Source: Micrasema longulum (Eukaryota; Arthropoda; Insecta; Trichoptera; Brachycentridae). Taken from it: a stretch of 64,000 nucleotides of DNA. Position 1 is the stretch's first letter, and each line of letters starts with the position of its first letter. Below, piece after piece: positions 57,861 through 64,000 of the stretch. The translations under genes were made by a program, and so were the position numbers. The stretch spans positions 186,001 to 250,000 of the forward strand of contig JAGVSM010004899.1 in the NCBI GenBank assembly GCA_022494885.1. The letters are read 5' to 3'. Below the pieces are notes generated by a model. It was not told the origin of the DNA. It worked only from the letters and a program-made list of their open reading frames with translations, and made no database searches.

Positions 57861-57883
57861 TGTTCAAACGTCGGGGTATACCA
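57861..57883 (-). promoter_or_regulatory. Primer binding site, tRNA-Trp-like
   Basis: The - strand reads TGGTATACCCCGACGTTTGA two bases inside the 5' LTR. Remembered insect tRNA-Trp ends in ACGTCGGGGTCACCA, whose complement is TGGTGACCCCGACGT. The match is complete except for AT in place of one G. The sequence further in (TTTGAACACG) also continues the tRNA T-loop complement after a 3-base gap. Confidence 0.75.
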
Positions 57884-57885
57884 CT

Positions 57886-58246
57886 TTAGTGGTGTTGTTA
57901 CCACCTTTATGTAGGCACCTAGTTGGTGGCCTAATTTTGTGATGTACAAAGTTATGTGGGTGCACAGAATGAGAGCAAGTAAAACAGGGTACTTACGTTT
58001 TACACAAAGATTTATTCACGAAACTAAACTACTGAAGCTAACACATTGAAAGAAGGATTCTAATAACTATATTAGGCAAAATAAAATGAAGTTGGTAAAT
58101 CTAAATTGGCGGTAATTTTGTGCCTCGAAGACGCGTGCGGTGAGGTCGGAATCCGGTAGTTTTCTCCTGCCGGTTTGGCCCGTTCGTACGCTCTACGTCG
58201 GCGTTCGGCAATGTTCGGCTCGTGCCGTCGTTGTCGACCCGCCACA
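57886..58246 (-). repeat. 5' LTR of the retrotransposon
   Basis: 361 bp, same ends as 53111-53472. Differences: one base at ACTATATTAGG, one at GGTGAGGTCGG, and loss of A in CTCCTGCCGG. The outer side is followed by AACAT. Promoter elements inside were not resolved. Confidence 0.93.
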
Positions 58247-58259
58247 AACATAACAGTGT

Positions 58260-59160
58260 TCTATTACAAAATTATAAAAATAACAATATATCTATACATA
58301 TTACAAAGTTGTTTTATACAATGTTCTGTATAATAACTTTGGGATTTTAATACTTAAAATACTTAAGTAGAAAAATAATAAAAATAAAGATAACGCGGTA
58401 TATTCGAAATAGCAAAAATCATGAATCATTGATTTGTTGGTATTGTTGCAATGTATATTGAATGCCCTAGGTATAATACTAACTGACTCGAGGGTTCTCA
58501 ACCGTTTTAAAAATGAACAAAATACTTAACCATTAACTCTTAAAAGACTGTGCTGAATAATCCCTTTGCAGCCGGTGGTGTAACACAATGTGACCACAAG
58601 CATAAGTCGAGATATTTTGAAATGTAAGCTAAAATACCAAATTATTTACAATGGTATGTGTTAAAAATGATCTTTATTTAAAGATATTACATAAAAAATA
58701 TAAAATTAAAGCATATTTATGCAAAATAAAGTTAGAAATTGTGTTCATTCCTTTTAAAATCCCGCCATCAAGCGCTGCCGCCCGCGTCTGGTTGTCGACT
58801 GAATTCCGAATTACACTTACGACTGAATTTAGCGGAAATAGATCAACCGGGAGACTAGAAAGTATGCTATGCTAATACAACTCTTATTTGAATGCAAAAA
58901 AGAATATCAATTTTTTATTGCAAATAAATACTAGATTTTATTAGAATAAATAAAAACGCTGTTAAAACATATTCTTAGAATAATATTGAAATAAAACCTA
59001 AAAAAATAGCAAAAAAAACTTGTAAGAAATAAAATAATAGTACGTAATACGTGATATAATCAAATCATAATTAAACATACACAAAAATGACAACGTAAAC
59101 ACGTTTTTTAAAACTAGTTAGGAACAAATTTTTTGAACACTTTAAATGAAATAACTTTGC
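58260..59160. other. No feature recognised
   Basis: AT-rich. A 74-codon + strand frame at 58651-58875 has a slightly GC-richer end (CCGCCATCAAGCGCTGCCGC) but no identifiable product. Confidence 0.35.
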
Positions 59161-59164
59161 ACAC

Positions 59165-59400
59165 TTCCTTGGGTACACTTCCACTTATTTGTTTGACCAA
59201 TTAGCGCTTTCATCCTCTAATGGACATCTTCAGACTGGCGAATATTATACAATGTAAGGATGATTTATAGAAATCAAAATATTATCTTAAGTGTGGAAAT
59301 GAGTGGAAGTGTACCAAGTATTTTTGATTAATAACTTATATGTAAATGTATGTAAATATTACATCATTACAATGAAATTCCATCAAGAATTGTCAAAAAA
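59165..59400 (+). mobile_element. Hairpin element, left arm truncated
   Basis: GGGTACACTTCCACTTATTT, then the loop TTGACCAATTAGCGCTTTCA, CATCTTCAGACTGG, then the complementary arm GAGTGGAAGTGTACCAAGTA, ATAACTTATATGTAAATGTA, and the tail ATTACAATGAAATTCCATCA AGAATTG. Collinear with 32841-33089, but the outermost ~35 bp of the left arm are missing and the loop is about 70 bp longer. Loss at one end only fits 5' truncation. Confidence 0.7.
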
Positions 59401-60420
59401 TAATTTAAATCAGATAAATTGTGAATAAATTGTAGAAACATTTCGGGAACACGGTGTGTTAAATACAGCGTCAGCCCAGTATACTACAAAAAACTTCACG
59501 CGACTGATGTGTTCTCTGTCCCACAAGTGGTATAATTCTGTATCGTGCTCTTTCGGTATTGTTTTCTCGGTCACTCAAGCTCCGCCCCTAACGAATAGTG
59601 TCCTTGTCGGTCTTCTGATATGCTATATTCTCGTGCTCTTTCTTATAAAATTTAATAAACCACTTATAATACTGGCATCTCTTTTGTTTGTTTTAATTTA
59701 TTTTACAAAATGAAGAAATTGTTTTTTATAGAAAAAGCCCGTGCATTTTTTATAAAAATGTTTCCTTATTTTTGTGTAAAAAAGTCCATATAAGGATTAC
59801 AAAAAATATGAGTTGGTTATTTAAAAAAATAAGAGAGTTATTAAATGTTTTTTACCCGAGGTAGACATCCGTTACCGCATAGCCACACATGAGTTAAAAA
59901 AAAAATGAAAAAAAATATATATATTTTAAAAACTATAAAAAATTTAAAAAAACAAATATCTGGTCATATGTTTATAAATATATTTGATATCGTACTTCTA
60001 TAAATAATTTATCGTTTCTTGTATTAAAATAATTATGAATAAATCTTAAATATAGTCGTTCAAATACCGTGTACATCATTAAGAGCGTAATAAGCGATAA
60101 AAAAAATATAAGGAAATAAATACCGATACGAGAAAAATAAAAGGCTTTTATTGGAAAATGTAAAATAATATTGACTAGATTTTTCGCAACCTCATGGCAG
60201 ATATTATTACGCTAACGACGATGCTTCTATTAAGTATTTTATACGAAAAACAAATTACACCTCTCGAATCAAACGTTGCTGATTTTGCGGTGATAACATT
60301 TAAGAGTGAACCAACGATACGGTGAAAATAAATGAATAAAATAGATCTACAATATCTTAAATCTACGATAAAGAACAATTGCATTGTGAATTCTAGGAAC
60401 GAAGATGAAACAAGATGGAT
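59400..60420. other. No feature recognised
   Basis: 59440-59640 is more GC-balanced, with an 85-codon frame ending in a hydrophobic stretch. I do not recognise it and it lacks neighbours or signals. The rest is AT-rich. Confidence 0.3.
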
Positions 60421-60740
60421 TTCACCCTAAGCGATTTAAAGCCCGAGCGGTAAAAATATTTACCCCGCAGATAACTTAATAATTAAGTCTTCTGTAGTAG
60501 CAGATGGTCGCTAGTCTTCAGTCGCTAGAGTACGGCGCTGCGATGCGAGCGTGGCTGCATTGCAAACAGATCGCATACCTACTACCCACTACCCACTACC
60601 CACTACCCACTGCCTACTGTGAACAGTGGCAGTGAGCGAACAAAAAGATGAAGCGGACAATGGGAACCGGGAAGCTTCTCATATCTCGCCGACTGCGACT
60701 CCGCGATGCGCTTTTCTTATCAGATGACGTAAACTACGAA
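60420..60740. promoter_or_regulatory. GC-balanced block with ACTACCC tandem
   Basis: Composition rises for about 300 bp and CG steps are frequent (GCGCTGCGATGCGAGCGTGG). Within it, about 60588-60615, the heptamer CTACCCA is repeated four to five times. The strongly AT-palindromic GTAAAAATATTTAC is at its left edge, resembling GGTAAATATTTACC at 14.53 kb. Possible host regulatory DNA. Confidence 0.3.
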
Positions 60741-62165
60741 CAATATTACACAAGTACAGCATTACCGAGCACTATGAATCATCGCTAGATTTAAACGTTT
60801 GTGGGTATGGGTATTCAGTATTTCAAATCTCAATGATCATTCTTGGTTTTCAATAGATTGAGAAACTACGCATTGTGCATTCTCCAAGCGGAATGCACTC
60901 CATTATTCTAATTAAACCAGTGATGCGGTTTAAAATCTGTTTATTTAGTAAAATGAAGAGTTATTTTAATTACAATACGTATTAATTTATTCATTATTTT
61001 AATTTTAGAAACGAATACATGTAAAAAAAATCTAATTATTGATATATCGTTGGTAGTATGGTTGTGTTTGTTACCTACTAAACGTCGGGTTATGTCGACT
61101 GCCTAGTAGGTTCCACATAAATTGCTAAATATTTATCCGCGTTGATATCGTTCCGTAAAAATCGTCTCGTGAGAACGTTTTTTACTTCACGCTCGTTTTG
61201 GATAAATCTTCAGACTAACATGGTATGTGTAATGCACAGATAGAGTAAAAGATTGTACTTACAGTTTTATTATCTTTTATTGAAACAAAATATATAATTT
61301 ATAAACTTAACTTAACTTAATATAATAGAGAATGGAAATACTTAAAAATTAATTGGTAAAACGTAAAATAAAGAGGTTAGGAAAAAGTATGAAATCGTAA
61401 CGATTAAAATTAAATCAAGTTTTTGTCTAAAGAACGTGTGTCACCGAACACAGCCAAAACGCTTCTCTGACCGACGCTCGGACCTGGCGCGCGACGTCGT
61501 GTGTGACGTCTATAGTGTTGCCACAGTAGGTACGTAAACTAATGAGCCATGACCGCCAAAACATCGTAACCGATAAAAACCATATTTTACAGAATATTTT
61601 TTCTTCTTAATTATTTATCAAGACTGAGAATCAAGTTTTGTTTAGAATATTTATTTTATTGACATAAATATTCTCTCGTAACACGTTGTTTTCGTCGTTA
61701 CGATGTTTTGGCGATCATGGCTCGACGTGTTTTAGTTTATTTGGTTCGATAAATCCGGAATAAAATATAAATAAACAAAACAACCAACACAACGAGGAGA
61801 AATGCCGAAATTTTATTTAAGAAAGGCAAAACCAATATTATTATTGCGTTTATAAAAGCTACTAAATAGACACTTTAAATAAAATAATCAATGTATTGAT
61901 AAAATTGGTTTCGGTTATTTAAATATATCCTCTTACATCATCTCGTGTTATAAAAAAAATAGTACTTGTGATACTCAATCGAACGTAATGGGTTTAGGGA
62001 TGCATGGGAATCCAATAAACAAAATATGAGCCTGCAAGTGTACCCAATTATTGCGCTTCCTCTCCCACACGAAAATTCTACCCAAAAAGATCCGCGGTAT
62101 ATGAAACATCTAAAATACACGGTTTTTCAGGGCCAAACCGTGAAACTTTAGAGGAACATTCCTCA
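60740..62165. other. No feature recognised
   Basis: AT-rich. A CG-rich patch at 61450-61515 (GACCTGGCGCGCGACGTCGT) is too short to interpret. Confidence 0.35.
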
Positions 62166-62170
62166 TGGTA

Positions 62171-62483
62171 AGCTTTCAAAAAAGTCCTAATAATTTTTTT
62201 CGAAAGTCATTTTTTTTATGATCTCAAAATGGGGTAAATCTTGAATTTCTCGGACAAGCATCCCTCCCCGACAAAAAAAAACGATAATAACGTAGATTGA
62301 CCAACGAAGGAAAGAAGCGATACGCACCAGACGCGGACAAAGGAAGCGGCTGAGTAGGAGAGGGGTAGGGGTTTGTGGAGGGACTGCTTGTCCGAGAAAT
62401 TAAGAATTTACAAAATTTTGAGCTTACATTTTTTTTTAAAATTACTTTCTGGAAAAAAAATATTAGGATTTTTTCCAAAGCTT
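62171..62483. mobile_element. MITE with ~105-bp imperfect terminal inverted repeats
   Basis: AGCTTTCAAAAAAGTCCTAA at the left is inverted as AGCTTTGGAAAAAATCCTAA at the right. Complementarity continues, with indels in T/A runs, to AATTTCTCGGACAAGC on both sides, leaving about 100 bp of GC-richer loop. About 313 bp, no coding capacity; target duplication not evident. Confidence 0.7.
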
Positions 62484-62689
62484 GCTTTAGATACTTGAAA
62501 CCCGATAAAAAAAAGTTCGATTCGGGGAAAATGATATTTCAAATACAATTTTAATTGTTTTTGGCAATATTTAATTGTAATATATTATAGAGCATATTTA
62601 CATTGTTGTAAATTATCCTGCAAATTCTCGACTCGTTTTGTTTTACATTAAAATAGTGTACAGAGGCACAACACATAGTCATTACTTTT

Positions 62690-62853
62690 TTATGTCTACC
62701 GATCTCGGGTTGCTCACCCTATTTTTAGGACAAATAATAACCTGACTTGTATTTGATGTGAATATAACAATTTGTGTTTACCGGTCTCGGTTTGGTCATC
62801 CTATTTTCGGAACAAATAATAACCTGACTTGTCATTCATGGGATTGTACAATT
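62690..62853 (+). repeat. Direct duplication, period ~82 bp
   Basis: Two units sharing GTCTACCGATCTCGGGTTG / GTTTACCGGTCTCGGTTTG, CACCCTATTTT / CATCCTATTTT and the 24-bp identical core GACAAATAATAACCTGACTT / GAACAAATAATAACCTGACT. Each ends with an AATATAACAATT / ATTGTACAATTT tail. Substitutions are spread through both, so the duplication is not recent. Confidence 0.75.
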
Positions 62854-63063
62854 TATGATTCAAAACGCAACAAAAATAAATGTTGACAAATATCAGTAGA
62901 AACGTTTATTTTTTTAAATTTAACAATTATCTAAAAAAAATTGTTTATTCTATCTATAGAACATAACTATAGTTTCAAGAGCATTTAATTTACCATAATA
63001 ATTTATCACGAAGCATTACGAAATGAATGCCGATTAAAAAAATTAAAATGAACTCAACAATGT

Positions 63064-63292
63064 TTGATTATGTCCAAATGCTTGCAGACTGGCTGGATTT
63101 CCTCCCTAGGGAGTTGTTCATATTTAAATTTATTTCAACAGAGAGGGAAAACATTTTTGAGAAGGGAATATGGAAGTCTAGTGTAAAGTGGCCACTTAAA
63201 CCAGCCAATGACAGGTTATAAGCCCTGTAAATGCCTAGACTTCCATATTCCCTTCTCAAAAATGTTTTCCCTCTCTGTTGAAATAAATTAAA
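63064..63292. repeat. Repeat family A, perfect 54-bp palindromic copy
   Basis: 63127-63180 and 63236-63289 are exact inverted repeats over all 54 bp (AATTTATTTCAACAGAGAGG ... GGAAGTCTA). The 55-bp spacer between them is also family A sequence, in - orientation. To the left, GTCCAAATGCTTGCAGACTG matches 43945. Confidence 0.85.
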
Positions 63293-63534
63293 AAATAAAC
63301 TCGTTTCAGGAAAAAGTATTTGGTCATAGTTATTCTGTCACTCCAGCAAATGCCTCCCCGATACGATGCGAAAACGGCAACTCCACGTCGAACTGATAAT
63401 GCCTAAATAAAATCGACGAAGTCGAGGTCTCGTATTCCCGATTTCCGTACCCCAAAACAAAACCAATTTTGTATTTTTGTGTTGGTACCTTTTGTGTTTT
63501 CCAAAAATATTTATCATATTTGTAAAATTCAATA

Positions 63535-63853
63535 TTCCGACTCGTAGATTGAGAAACAATGAAGTACTGTTCATCGATCAGCATAGAACAAACTATGGCC
63601 TAAATTCTCCAATGACCCGCCTTTGTCGTATTGTTAACTCAAGACAGGATCTGGACTTTTTTGGTTTAAGTTTACAACGATTTAAACGAGCACTAAATAA
63701 ATAGTCCAGATCTTGTCTCGATGTCCCTTATGTTTGTCAATGCTTCTTTCTTTTTTTTAAAAATGTTTTAAACTATTCTTTTATTGTAATATTTAAACCT
63801 TATAAATTGTATACATGGACAATGTCCGTTAATAAATAAATAAATAAATAAAT
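63535..63853 (+). mobile_element. Jockey-like LINE 3' end
   Basis: The frame to 63704 reads IPTRRLRNNEVLFIDQHRTN, YGLNSPMTRLCRIVNSRQDL then DFFGLSLQRFKRAL and stop. R-T-N-Y-G-x-NS-P-x-x-R-x-x-x-x-x-N followed by D-x-D-x-F is the usual ORF2 end. The UTR finishes with (AAAT)n at 63829-63854. Another copy of the last residues is at 51448. Confidence 0.75.
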
Positions 63854-64000
63854 ACTTTACGTCCGAAGACGGCAGAAAAAAACTAGGCGAATTAATAGGT
63901 TTTTGGATGATCCTAGTTCCTATAAGAAACAATTTATCAAAAAAACAAAACAAAAGGACACGTGAATAATAAATAAATATATCGCGTAAAAAAATACCGC

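Larger units (their letters stand above)
53106..58251 (-). mobile_element. CsRn1/Kabuki-like Ty3/gypsy LTR retrotransposon with integrase deletion
   Basis: A complete insertion 5136 bp long (53111-58246) flanked by the 5-bp duplication AACAT (53106-53110 and 58247-58251). On the - strand the order is 5' LTR, primer site, a 1.5-kb leader, gag, protease-RT-RNase H, a short integrase C-terminal remnant, purine tract, 3' LTR. The CHCC gag knuckle and tRNA-Trp-like primer site are the two traits I recall as diagnostic of the CsRn1 clade of Ty3/gypsy elements, which includes Bombyx Kabuki. LTR identity of about 99% indicates recent insertion, while the integrase core is absent. It could move only with integrase supplied by a relative. 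Confidence 0.92.

Noticed and set aside
63330..63584. 84-codon - strand frame
   Set aside because: Overlaps the LINE ORF end on the + strand, which has clear motifs; the - strand peptide has none I recognise.
1..64000. CRISPR arrays, bacterial operons, rRNA genes
   Set aside because: No regularly spaced repeats, no ribosome-binding-site-led gene clusters, and the whole composition and repeat content are those of an animal nuclear genome.

Overview
This window looks like non-coding, repeat-dense nuclear DNA of an arthropod, most likely an insect and plausibly a lepidopteran. The evidence is its AT-rich composition, the absence of any long host reading frame, splice-type signals in the few coding-like blocks, tRNA-headed SINEs, 5'-truncated LINEs, Transib-like and Tigger-like transposon relics, and an LTR retrotransposon of the CsRn1/Kabuki type. 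The taxon is an inference. No bacterial operon, rRNA, CRISPR array or intact tRNA gene is visible.

Layout. 0-10 kb: a MITE-like family with GGGCC termini (2.6-3.4, 5.6-5.9, 7.15-7.65 kb), other repeats and SINEs, plus one short block at 6.78-6.90 kb that looks like a host terminal exon on the + strand. 11.6-12.8 kb: a decayed Transib/RAG1-like transposase on the - strand. 13.9-16.5 kb: the only clearly GC-rich, CpG-bearing stretch, read here as a possible start of a host gene on the - strand (GC block at 15.65-16.45 kb, exon-like block at 13.95-14.15 kb). 17-31 kb: LINE 3' ends on both strands, foldback elements at 23.0 and 23.7 kb, and second copies of repeats seen in the first 10 kb. 32.7-37.1 kb: SINEs, one broken by a 249-bp hairpin insertion with a 12-bp target duplication, and the longest LINE (CR1/L2-like, 33.9-35.55 kb). 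39.1-40.3 kb: two neighbouring TIR elements with TAA duplications. 43.9-48 kb: repeat family A, a Tigger-like C-terminal relic and two fragments of one RTE-like LINE. 48.8-52 kb: a broken foldback, SINEs and a LINE 3' end split by MITEs. 53.1-58.25 kb: the best-preserved unit, a 5.1-kb LTR retrotransposon on the - strand. 58.3-64 kb: further foldbacks, an 82-bp direct duplication and a LINE 3' end.

The LTR element stands out. Its LTRs differ at about three positions over 361 bp, and a 5-bp duplication (AACAT), a tRNA-Trp-like primer site, a purine tract, a CHCC gag knuckle and an A-AAA-AAC frameshift heptamer just before the gag stop can all be read. Yet the integrase zinc finger and catalytic core are missing, and the frame runs from behind RNase H straight into the integrase C-terminal tail. 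It is therefore a young copy of an element that cannot integrate by itself.

Most of the window has no gene. Host function can be proposed only for the three blocks at 6.8, 14.0 and 15.65-16.45 kb, and none can be named.
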